Position numbers and translations under genes: made by a program
Origin: an uncultured Clostridia bacterium
GTDB lineage: Bacteria > Bacillota > Clostridia > Oscillospirales > Ruminococcaceae
DNA length: 64,000 nt
Assembly: GCA_944382875.1 (NCBI GenBank)
Contig: CALWNQ010000001.1
Span: 235,843 to 299,842, forward strand
Direction of reading: 5' to 3'
Notes under the pieces: model-generated
Seen by the model: only the letters and a program-made list of their open reading frames with translations
Told to the model about the DNA's origin: nothing
Database searches by the model: none
In this document: positions 24,332-31,473 of the stretch, one piece after another
How positions within the stretch are numbered: position 1 is the stretch's first letter
Layout: each line of letters begins with the position of its first letter

Positions 24332-25308
24332 TGCTCCAGACACAATACAACCCAACTGAACCTCTGCTCCGGGTGGAGAACCTTAAAAAATATTTTTCAG
24401 CCGGCAAACACCAAATTCTGAAAGCCGTGGATGATGTAAGCTTTTCTATTAATCGCGGCGAAACGCTGGGACTGGTGGGAGAATCCGGATGCGGCAAAAC
24501 CACCGTCGGCCGCACAATTCTGCGCCTCTATGAACCGGATGGCGGCCATGTGTTTTACGAAGGGACCGATCTTTCCCAAACCTCCCGTGCAGAATGGAAA
24601 GCTTATACCCGAAAGATGCAGATGGTTTTTCAGGACCCATACGCTTCCCTCAACCCGTTTTTCACTGTTGGAGAAATTATTGAGGAAGGTCTGCTGATTC
24701 ATAAACTCTTTCCCAACCGCTCCGAACGCCATCAGCGTGTATATGAACTTCTTGAACAGGTTGGGCTCAGCAAGGAACATGCCAACCGCTTTCCGCACGA
24801 ATTTTCCGGCGGACAGCGTCAACGTGTCGGTATCGCACGGGCATTAGCACTCAACCCCAGCTTTCTTGTCTGTGACGAAGCAATCTCGGCGCTGGATGTT
24901 TCCATTCAAGCCTAGGTTGTCAACATGCTGATGAAATTCCAGCGGGAAATGAATTTGACCTACCTGTTTATAACCCACGACCTTTCGATGGTGCGCCACA
25001 TTGCAGACCATACTGCCGTTATGTATCTGGGCACCATGGTGGAATACGGCCCGACTGCAGAATTGTATGACCATCCGGCCCATCCCTATACCATCGGTCT
25101 ACTTTCCGCCGTTCCGATTGCTGACCCTGAATATTGCCGGACACATCAGCCGAGCCATCTGCAAGGAGAAGTGCCAAGCCCTATCAATCCAAAGCCCGGC
25201 TGCCGGTTCTGCGACCGTTGTCCCCGCGCAACAGCGCAGTGCCGGAAAGAGCGTCCTGTTCTCCGGGAAATTGCACCGGGACATTTGGCCGCCTGCTACA
25301 ATCTGTAA
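24331..25308 (+). pseudogene. Peptide ABC transporter ATPase, DppF/OppF type, with in-frame TAG
   Basis: The frame starts normally (Walker A GESGCGKTTVG, Q-loop MVFQDPYASLNP, signature FSGGQRQRVGIA, Walker B VCDEAISALDV) but meets TAG at codon 195 (24913-24915). Translation resumes in the same frame with VVNMLMKFQ, the H-loop LFITHDLSM and the normal C-terminal domain CDRCPRATAQC to 25308. The stop stands where the family has glutamine in SIQAQVV, so a single C-to-T change (CAG to TAG) explains it. The shortened product of 194 residues lacks the switch histidine and would not function. Alternatives are suppression of the amber codon, a restart at ATG 24925, or a sequence error. The downstream half is well preserved, so any inactivation is recent. 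Confidence 0.85.
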
Positions 25309-25335
25309 TCAGAATCCAATGATAGGAGAACCGCT

Positions 25336-26529
25336 ATGCCTGTTTCTTTTGATTTTCAAACACTCGTCGACCGCAGCAATCAGGGGAGCCTGCGCAACGC
25401 CATTACCGATCCCCGACTGTTGGCCGCGGGACTCCCATCTTTATCTGCCGCAGAAATGGATTTCCAAACAGCCCCCTGTGTCATAGAGGCGCTGGAAAAA
25501 CGGATCCGAACTGGAATATACGGCTTTGCACTCTGTGATGATCCATACCGCGCCGCTGTTGCCCGATGGATGCGGCTGATGCGAGGATGGGAAATTTCCC
25601 CCGAATGGGTTACCCCGGCGCTCGGCACTATTTTTTCTCTTTCGATTGCCATCCGTGCCTTTACCAAACCGGGAAACCGTGTGCTGATTCAACGCCCAGT
25701 CTACGACCGTTACGATCAGGCAATCCTCCGCAACGGCCGGATTCCGTTGAGTAACTCCTTACAGCTTCAGCAAGATGGCAGTTATCAGATGGATTTTTCC
25801 GATTTGGAGCAAAAAATGGCTCTGCCCGACGTTTGCCTTATGGTTCTCTGCAACCCACAAAACCCCACCGGAACTGTGTGGAAAAAGGACGAACTGGAAA
25901 AAATTGCTGAACTTGCCAACCGCTATGGTGTTGTTGTGTTCAGTGATGAAATTTTTGCAGAATTTTGCTTTCTCTCCGAACCGGTTGCGCCTTACGCCTC
26001 TATTTCCGGCGCGGCGCCCCATGCCATTAGCTGCACCGGCCTTGGAAAAGCATTTAATTTCACAGGATTAAACCATGCCAACAATTTGATTCCCAATGCC
26101 AAACTGCGGGAAGCGTTTGTGGAACAGCGCAATCGCGATCATTATGGCAGCATTGATCCGATGGCATATACTGCTGTCCTGGCCGCTTATCAGAGTGATG
26201 GAGAATGGAACCGAGCGGTAAACCGTCTGCTTTGGAAAAATGGGGAATTGATCCGGGCATTTTTTGCCTCCCATCTTCCGCAGGTACGGACTTCCCCGCA
26301 GCAGGGAACCTTTACCCTTTGGATTGACTGGAGAGGCCTTGGTCTCTCTGATACAGCGCTCTTTTCCTTTTTGGAAAATCAGGCGCTGATTCAAACCAAT
26401 CACGGTTCAGAATATGGGCCTGAGGGAGAAGGGTTTTGCCGGATGAATATCGCAACCCCTTCCAGGGAAATTGAAAAGGCACTGGCAAGATTGTTAACTG
26501 CCGGAAAAAACTCCGGCTTCTGCGCATAA
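25336..26529 (+). CDS. PLP-dependent C-S lyase/aminotransferase, PatB/MalY type
   Basis: The 397-residue fold-type I PLP enzyme resembles MalY/PatB, cystathionine or cysteine-conjugate beta-lyases. Visible are the N-terminal LSAAEMDFQTAP and GIYGFALCDDPY, NPQNPTG near residue 178, SDEIFAEF near residue 203 (the PLP-pyridine aspartate), and CTGLGKAFNFTGL near residue 236, where the lysine binds PLP. Such enzymes release pyruvate, ammonia and a thiol from thioether amino acids; some act as aminotransferases. It begins 27 bases after the transporter ATPase gene with AGGAG before the ATG, and is probably in the same operon, suggesting it acts on a product of the imported peptide. Specific substrate unknown. 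Confidence 0.87.
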   Translation: MPVSFDFQTLVDRSNQGSLRNAITDPRLLAAGLPSLSAAEMDFQTAPCVIEALEKRIRTGIYGFALCDDPYRAAVARWMRLMRGWEISPEWVTPALGTIFSLSIAIRAFTKPGNRVLIQRPVYDRYDQAILRNGRIPLSNSLQLQQDGSYQMDFSDLEQKMALPDVCLMVLCNPQNPTGTVWKKDELEKIAELANRYGVVVFSDEIFAEFCFLSEPVAPYASISGAAPHAISCTGLGKAFNFTGLNHANNLIPNAKLREAFVEQRNRDHYGSIDPMAYTAVLAAYQSDGEWNRAVNRLLWKNGELIRAFFASHLPQVRTSPQQGTFTLWIDWRGLGLSDTALFSFLENQALIQTNHGSEYGPEGEGFCRMNIATPSREIEKALARLLTAGKNSGFCA

Positions 26530-26558
26530 AAAAGGCGGCTATTTCAGCCGCCTTTTTG
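26527..26558. terminator. Bidirectional terminator
   Basis: AAAAGGCGGCT and AGCCGCCTTTT form a stem around ATTTC between the convergent C-S lyase and cyclodeaminase-like genes. Confidence 0.88.
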
Positions 26559-26561
26559 CTG

Positions 26562-27521
26562 TTATTGTAAATGTTCCAGGCAATAACGGGCGCAGGCAAG
26601 ATCCTCTACTGCGAGTCCCAACGCATCAAACAAGGTAATCTCCTGTTCTCCACAACGTCCAGGTGCTCGCCCCAAAAGAACTTCTCCAATACTTCCCACG
26701 ATGTGATGATCATTAATCAGCCCTTCTGCTTTCGGTATCAGGAATTCCCCGCACTCTGCCAACATCGACGCCCGGCTGTCTGCATACAGACGGGATTTGG
26801 CAACCAAATCGGAGGATACTTCGCGTGTAGTCGGGGTAAAAGCTCCTACTGCATTGATATGGGTTCCCGGCTGGATATACTGGCTGTCAAGAATCGGTTC
26901 GGGGCTGGTAGTCACCGTACAAATGATATCGGCCGTTTCTACCGCCTCCCGCACAGTAGCACAGGCTTTGGCGTCTATTCCATATACATCTGCTGCGTCC
27001 ATTGCAAGCGCCTGTGCAGCTTTCGGAAAGCGATCATAGATCCGGACCTCCTGAATGCCCCGCACCTGTTTTACCGCTGCCAGATGGCTTCTCGCTTGTT
27101 CTCCTGCTCCCAGCAAGGCCAATACATGCGCATCTTTTCTTGCAAGAAGATCAGTTGCGACACCACTGACCGCACCGGTACGAATTGCGGTAACAGCAGT
27201 GGCATCTACCATCCCCCGCAGTGCCCCGTGAACTGAATCGAACAAAAGGACTGAACCCATATGGGAGGGGTAATCTGTTCCCTGGTTGGCGGGAAAAGCA
27301 GTTACCACCTTGGCGCCAAAATAACTGTCATCCCCCAGCCAGCCGGGCATAAACCCAAACAGGCTATTATGCGGCAGCGTATGCACTGTCCGCAGCTGCC
27401 CAAAACAGATTCCCTGCTCCATATCCCGCAGCGTTTGCGCCATTAGGGGAATACAGGCTTCCATTGTCAGTATCCGCCGGACTTGTGACTCACCAACATT
27501 TTTTACTTCAATTTCTGACAT
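26562..27521 (-). CDS. Ornithine cyclodeaminase/mu-crystallin family protein
   Basis: A 319-residue Rossmann-fold enzyme. AKVVTAFPANQGTDYPSHMGSVLLF near residues 70-95 (read in parts), AIRTGAVSGVATDLLA, and the NAD-binding ALLGAGEQARSHLAAV near residue 134 are family signatures; NAVGAFTPTTREV follows. Members include ornithine cyclodeaminase, alanine dehydrogenase and ketimine reductases. Residues needed for ornithine specificity cannot be judged here. It has its own consensus promoter and is convergent with the C-S lyase, so the two may be used together: a lyase yields imine or keto products that a ketimine-type reductase could handle. The start ATG is eight bases from TAGGAG. Confidence 0.87.
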   Translation of the reverse strand: MSEIEVKNVGESQVRRILTMEACIPLMAQTLRDMEQGICFGQLRTVHTLPHNSLFGFMPGWLGDDSYFGAKVVTAFPANQGTDYPSHMGSVLLFDSVHGALRGMVDATAVTAIRTGAVSGVATDLLARKDAHVLALLGAGEQARSHLAAVKQVRGIQEVRIYDRFPKAAQALAMDAADVYGIDAKACATVREAVETADIICTVTTSPEPILDSQYIQPGTHINAVGAFTPTTREVSSDLVAKSRLYADSRASMLAECGEFLIPKAEGLINDHHIVGSIGEVLLGRAPGRCGEQEITLFDALGLAVEDLACARYCLEHLQ

Positions 27522-27559
27522 GCTGTGCGCTCCTATCTAAACTGTTTATTGATAATATC

Positions 27560-27588
27560 AGTATAGCGCTTTTCCAAACACATGTCAA
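27560..27588 (-). promoter_or_regulatory. Promoter of the cyclodeaminase-like gene
   Basis: On the minus strand TTGACA (27588-27583), 17 bases, TATACT (27565-27560). The palindrome TGATATTATCA (27551-27561) overlaps the start region and may be an operator. Confidence 0.8.
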
Positions 27589-27595
27589 TGACAGC

Positions 27596-28822
27596 TCAGC
27601 CTGCTTTTTGCATCTCTTCCAGGTTGGCGCAGTTATCCAGCATATTTTCCGCGAATATTCCGTATCCTTTGGTTGGATCATTGACAAACACATGGGTAAC
27701 AGCCCCCACCAGTTTTCCATTCTGTAAAATCGGACTGCCGCTCATTCCCTGCACAATACCGCCTGTAATAGAAAGAAGTTCCGGATCGGTAACACGTATC
27801 ACCATGTTGCGTGTAGGCGCATTGTTGTCCAAATTGACATGTTCGATCTCAATATCATACCATGCTGCCTCATTGCCTGCAACTGTTGTCAAAATCTGGG
27901 CGCTGCCCTCCTTGACATCCTGCCGGAAGCAGAGCGGAACCGCTTCCATTTGGGATGGGCTTTTATTCAAAAAGCCATAAATACCAGTTTCATTATTTAC
28001 AGCCAAGGTGCCAATTGCTACACTGGATAAAAAGCTCCCCTGGAGTTCACCGGGAAGCCCGGCTTCCCCCTTCTGCACCCCGTTGATTTGAACCGGAACT
28101 ACCTCACCGCTTGAAAGCGGCATTGGTTCACCGGTATCTACATCACATACCGCATGTCCTAATCCTCCAAAAATACCGGTGGCTGGATCATAAAATGTTA
28201 CCGTACCAATTCCAGCAGAAGAATCCCGCACCCATATTCCGCAGCGGTATTCATCATCTCCCACACTTTTGGCTGGCTTCACCTGAAGATGGAGTTCCTT
28301 ATCCTCTCTTCGAATCTGAAAATCCAACGCAATTCCTTCGCTTTTACGCACAATGGCTGTCAGCTCCGCGTTGGAATGAACCTGGGAACCATTTACCTGA
28401 AGGATCACATCCCCTTTCTGCAGTCCCGCTTCATCAGCAGGATATACCGTCCCAGTCTTGGTTTCTACTGGATTCAACCCGACAATAATCACCCCTTCTG
28501 TCAGCATTTTCAACCCAAACGGAGTGCCGCATGGTACCACATACCGTTCCTCCACTTCATTGAGCCAGGTGCTTTTAACTGGTATCAAACCAAATATTCG
28601 AAGTTCCGCTTCCCGAGAGCTGGAACGACTTGTCCCTGCTTGTTCCTCTGTTTGTTGCGGAAGCTCAGCTGATATTTGGCGGTACTGCATCATGGAAAAT
28701 GAATTCGCATCCAAAACATAGAAACGTTCGGGCAACTCAAAATACAAATAGCTGACATATCCCATAACCGACATTGTAATGACAGCTGTAAATAATGAAA
28801 TTGTGCGGATTAATCTGCGCAT
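27596..28822 (-). CDS. spoIVB: SpoIVB serine peptidase (stage IV sporulation)
   Basis: A 408-residue secreted or membrane-anchored forespore protease that activates pro-sigma-K processing. An N-terminal signal/anchor segment spans about residues 5-27, a PDZ domain follows (GLQKGDVILQVNGSQVHSNAEL) and then the S55 peptidase domain. GLGHAVCDVDTG holds the catalytic histidine and GGIVQGMSGSPI the catalytic serine; HVFVNDPTKGYGIFAE holds the usual aspartate region. The start was placed at the ATG seven bases after GGAGGG; an earlier ATG (28840) precedes that site. A forespore-type promoter is proposed at 28851-28880. Unlike in Bacillus, no recN or spo0A gene adjoins it here. This is the main evidence that the organism forms spores. 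Confidence 0.95.
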   Translation of the reverse strand: MRRLIRTISLFTAVITMSVMGYVSYLYFELPERFYVLDANSFSMMQYRQISAELPQQTEEQAGTSRSSSREAELRIFGLIPVKSTWLNEVEERYVVPCGTPFGLKMLTEGVIIVGLNPVETKTGTVYPADEAGLQKGDVILQVNGSQVHSNAELTAIVRKSEGIALDFQIRREDKELHLQVKPAKSVGDDEYRCGIWVRDSSAGIGTVTFYDPATGIFGGLGHAVCDVDTGEPMPLSSGEVVPVQINGVQKGEAGLPGELQGSFLSSVAIGTLAVNNETGIYGFLNKSPSQMEAVPLCFRQDVKEGSAQILTTVAGNEAAWYDIEIEHVNLDNNAPTRNMVIRVTDPELLSITGGIVQGMSGSPILQNGKLVGAVTHVFVNDPTKGYGIFAENMLDNCANLEEMQKAG

Positions 28823-28850
28823 CCGATTTCCCTCCATCATTCTTTTTTGT

Positions 28851-28880
28851 TACTATGCGCATTTTTCCGCTTTTTATAGC
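28851..28880 (-). promoter_or_regulatory. Candidate forespore (sigma-F/G) promoter of spoIVB
   Basis: On the minus strand GCTATA (28880-28875), 17 bases, CATAGTA (28857-28851). The -10 matches the sigma-F/G pattern CATAMTA in all but one place, and spoIVB is a sigma-F/G gene in Bacillus. Confidence 0.5.
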
Positions 28881-28897
28881 TGCAAATTTTTTCATGC

Positions 28898-28927
28898 AAA
28901 AAGCCTGCTCAATTGAGCAGGCTTTTT
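28898..28927. terminator. Terminator after the phosphofructokinase gene
   Basis: AAAAAGCCTGCTCAA and TTGAGCAGGCTTTTT form a perfect palindrome followed by T-run on the minus strand. Confidence 0.88.
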
Positions 28928-28928
28928 C

Positions 28929-30149
28929 TTATTCCATAAAACTGACATATTCGTTCATCCCATATTCATTCCGGAACTGGGGCACATCGCCCTGCATCAA
29001 AGGCAGGATATAATTCCGAATTTCCGCAACAGCTTTCGGATCTTCCAGATTTCTCCATTTTTCCGGCACAAGCTTTTCCAGATTGGCCACTTCTTCGATT
29101 GCGACAGTAAATAGCTCGGTCTGATACGGCTGATCGGAAATGCGCCGAAGTGCAACCATCCTGCCTGTTTCTCCGCGCAAGGCAGCCTCCACACCGGCTT
29201 TTCCGATTGCATACCCTTCTTCGATATCCGATTTTGCCGCCAGATGAGCGGAACAGCGCTGCATCAGATTGAGTTCAATAGAACGCACCTTACAGCCTAT
29301 TTCCCGTTTGACCAGCCCTTCTAGATATTTTCCAACACCACTCAAATATGCGTGTCCAAAAACATCCACAGCGCCGCTCTTCGCGTTGCTGCCCACATAA
29401 TGGCCGCTAAGGTCCCGAATTCCCTCACTGACTGCCGCTACCACATTGGGGGTATGTTTCAGCTGTTCTCGAACTTTCCGAACGAACACATCCTCATCAA
29501 AAGGCACCTCGGGAATCGCAACAAAATCGGGCTTTTTTCCACCAACAAAGCGCGGCATTGCAGCTGCAAGGGTCAGCCAACCTGCATTACGTCCCATCAC
29601 TTCTACAATGGTAACAGCTGGTACATTGTAAATGGCTGTATCACGAATAATTTCGTCCATTGTAATTGCCAGATATTTTGCAGCACTGCCATAGCCGGGA
29701 GTATGATCTGTCAGAGGCAAATCGTTATCGATAGTTTTAGGAATTCCCACAAAAACAGGCGCATTTTCTTCTCCTGCAAACAAGCGGGAGAGTTTATAAA
29801 CGGTATCCATACTGTCATTCCCGCCAATATAAAGAAAATAGCCAATGTCATACTGCTTAAAAACATGGCGGAGCAACTGATAGCTCTTTGCGTCTTTTTG
29901 CTCTATAGGAGGGAGCTTACAACGGCAAGATCCCAACGCCATTGCTGGTGTAGCTTTCAATTTCTCAAAATCAGAAAAATCCGTTATATCCACAAGCTTA
30001 CCCGCTTGAATTCCCTCTACTCCATGAATTCCACCATATATTTTTCCAATTCTTCCAGCTTCCTTTGCAGCTGCAATAACTCCTGCAAGTGTTGCGTTAA
30101 TTGCTACGCTGGGACCGCCAGACTGCGCCACTACCAAATTTTTTGCCAT
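28929..30149 (-). CDS. pfp: Pyrophosphate-type 6-phosphofructokinase
   Basis: A 406-residue glycolytic enzyme that phosphorylates fructose 6-phosphate. VVAQSGGPSVAINATL opens the PFK fold. YIGGNDSMDT near residues 108-117 replaces the ATP-type GGDGS motif, and PKTIDNDLPLTDHTPGYGSA near residue 137 has the lysine typical of PPi-dependent enzymes; VEVMGRNAGW binds the sugar phosphate. Classical PPi-enzymes have GGDDS, so the Asn in GGNDS leaves some doubt about the phosphoryl donor. The ATG follows AAAGGAG by seven bases. It sits downstream of a signal-peptidase-like gene and a terminator, with no separate promoter recognised in the 51-base gap. Confidence 0.9.
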   Translation of the reverse strand: MAKNLVVAQSGGPSVAINATLAGVIAAAKEAGRIGKIYGGIHGVEGIQAGKLVDITDFSDFEKLKATPAMALGSCRCKLPPIEQKDAKSYQLLRHVFKQYDIGYFLYIGGNDSMDTVYKLSRLFAGEENAPVFVGIPKTIDNDLPLTDHTPGYGSAAKYLAITMDEIIRDTAIYNVPAVTIVEVMGRNAGWLTLAAAMPRFVGGKKPDFVAIPEVPFDEDVFVRKVREQLKHTPNVVAAVSEGIRDLSGHYVGSNAKSGAVDVFGHAYLSGVGKYLEGLVKREIGCKVRSIELNLMQRCSAHLAAKSDIEEGYAIGKAGVEAALRGETGRMVALRRISDQPYQTELFTVAIEEVANLEKLVPEKWRNLEDPKAVAEIRNYILPLMQGDVPQFRNEYGMNEYVSFME

Positions 30150-30173
30150 TGAGTACTCCTTTCGTTTGCCAGT

Positions 30174-30198
30174 AAAAAAGCCGGGCTATCCCGGCTTA
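30174..30198 (-). terminator. Terminator after the signal-peptidase-like gene
   Basis: On the minus strand AAGCCGGG and CCCGGCTT pair around ATAG and run into TTTTTT. It may let some transcription through to pfp. Confidence 0.8.
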
Positions 30199-30200
30199 TA

Positions 30201-30836
30201 TTATTTGTTATTTTTAGAAAGATAAACTGTTTCTTCCACATCAAAAGATAACGATTCTCCCGTAAGCAAATCTGTAGGACCATCTTTTTTGTTTTTCCAA
30301 ACATTTTTCCAAATTAAATGGAACAGAATCGTCAGGCCGATTAAGCAAAGTGCAACGCCGGCAGTCCATCCGATAAATATCATTTTACCATCTTCGCTTT
30401 GTAAAAACAAAACTGCTTGTCCAAGCTGTGCACTTCGCTGTGTTGCTTTTCCAAGGAAGCGGCTGTTTTCTGCAGAAATTTCTATGACATTACCTTCATT
30501 GTCAGATACTGTATAAAGCAAATTATCAACACTTTCTACTTTTCGAATCAAAAGATGTTCTTCTCCATCTTCCATATAATAAAAAGCAGCGTAATCGCCC
30601 GGTTTTATATTTGAAAAATCTGTATGTTTCACAATAACTAAATCATTCTGCATGATATCAGGTTCCATAGCTGTACTTTTATTCAAATGCCAACTATTCC
30701 CAAACAAATTAAATGTTCCTGTGCGATCCGCGTTCTTGACGCCGATTCCAAGCAGCACCATCCCAATGATCGAACACAGAATTAAGAGGCATAGCAAGGC
30801 ACTAACTGAAATGCGAACCACTTTTTTCCAACCCAT
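30201..30836 (-). CDS. Signal-peptidase-I-like membrane protein lacking catalytic residues
   Basis: A 211-residue protein with a membrane segment at about residues 8-33, a middle domain related to S26 signal peptidases, a second membrane segment near residues 150-172, and a charged tail. The box MEPDIMQNDLVIVK, followed by the KPGDYAAFYY region, matches SipW-type enzymes, but the catalytic serine position in the usual SxSMEP reads STAMEP, with alanine at residue 56. The general base position reads LIRKV, without the His (SipW-type) or Lys (bacterial type). It is therefore probably a pseudoenzyme with a binding or scaffold role. The ATG is seven bases from AAAGGAG; the longer upstream frame was rejected. 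A consensus promoter lies at 30870-30898. Confidence 0.7.
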   Translation of the reverse strand: MGWKKVVRISVSALLCLLILCSIIGMVLLGIGVKNADRTGTFNLFGNSWHLNKSTAMEPDIMQNDLVIVKHTDFSNIKPGDYAAFYYMEDGEEHLLIRKVESVDNLLYTVSDNEGNVIEISAENSRFLGKATQRSAQLGQAVLFLQSEDGKMIFIGWTAGVALCLIGLTILFHLIWKNVWKNKKDGPTDLLTGESLSFDVEETVYLSKNNK

Positions 30837-30869
30837 CCTATCGCTCCTTTCCGGCACTCTAATAAAAAT

Positions 30870-30898
30870 ATTATATAACAGACCATGACGAAAATCAA
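30870..30898 (-). promoter_or_regulatory. Promoter of the signal-peptidase-like gene
   Basis: On the minus strand TTGATT (30898-30893), 17 bases, TATAAT (30875-30870). Confidence 0.75.
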
Positions 30899-30943
30899 GG
30901 TATTTTGTAGACGAAAAAAATGCTATTTTTTTCAAAAAACCTG

Positions 30944-30972
30944 TTGACAAAATGAAATTCCTGATGTATAAT
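30944..30972 (+). promoter_or_regulatory. Consensus promoter of the Asp-Phe-Gly-Cys tRNA operon
   Basis: TTGACA (30944-30949), 17 bases, TATAAT (30967-30972); both hexamers match consensus exactly. Confidence 0.93.
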
Positions 30973-30998
30973 ATAATACGTTGACTGACAAAATAAAT

Positions 30999-31075
30999 GG
31001 CCTGCTAGCTCAGTTGGTTAGAGCGCCAGCCTGTCACGCTGGAGGTCGTGGGTTCGAGCCCCATGCAGGTCGCCA
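30999..31075 (+). tRNA. tRNA-Asp (GTC)
   Basis: Seventy-seven bases with a complete cloverleaf and encoded CCA. Anticodon loop CTGTCAC between CCAGC and GCTGG. Identical in sequence to the minus-strand copy at 34296-34372. Confidence 0.97.
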
Positions 31076-31079
31076 ACAT

Positions 31080-31155
<76 letters not shown>

Positions 31156-31158
31156 TTT

Positions 31159-31234
31159 GCGGATTTAGCTCATCTGGTAGAGCGCCACCTTGCCATGGTG
31201 GAGGTAGCGAGTTCGAGCCTCGTAATCCGCTCCA
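31159..31234 (+). tRNA. tRNA-Gly (GCC)
   Basis: Seventy-six bases with encoded CCA. Anticodon loop TTGCCAT between CCACC and GGTGG. Identical to the minus-strand copy at 34116-34191. Confidence 0.97.
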
Positions 31235-31239
31235 AATCT

Positions 31240-31313
31240 GGTGCCATAGCCAAGTGGTAAGGCAGAGGACTGCAACTCCTTCACCCCCAGTCCGAATCTG
31301 GGTGGCACCTCCA
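31240..31313 (+). tRNA. tRNA-Cys (GCA)
   Basis: Seventy-four bases with encoded CCA, anticodon loop CTGCAAC. It is last in this cluster and has no copy in the second cluster. Confidence 0.96.
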
Positions 31314-31347
31314 AAATCCCAATCACAATTGTGATTGGGATTTTTTG
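31313..31347 (+). terminator. Terminator of the plus-strand tRNA operon
   Basis: AATCCCAATCACAATTGTGATTGGGATT is a palindrome (31315-31342) followed by a T-run; given here only by its halves AATCCCAATCACAA and TTGTGATTGGGATT. Confidence 0.92.
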
Positions 31348-31410
31348 TTGCTCAAGATTATATTCCTACCAAAATTTCATCCTTATTTGTTTAACATATT
31401 TTTGTATAAC

Positions 31411-31444
31411 AAAAATCCCCCTCACCATGCGGTGAGGGGGATTT
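31411..31444 (-). terminator. Terminator of the surface-protein gene
   Basis: AAATCCCCCTCACC and GGTGAGGGGGATTT pair around ATGC; on the minus strand a T-run follows. Confidence 0.88.
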
Positions 31445-31473
31445 GTTCGTTTGTGGTAGTCTAAGCGTTAAGC

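Noticed and set aside
24913..24915. TAG as a recoded sense codon (for example pyrrolysine)
   Set aside because: TAG serves as an ordinary stop elsewhere in the window (end of the UroD-like gene at 3116-3118), and no suppressor tRNA was found here.
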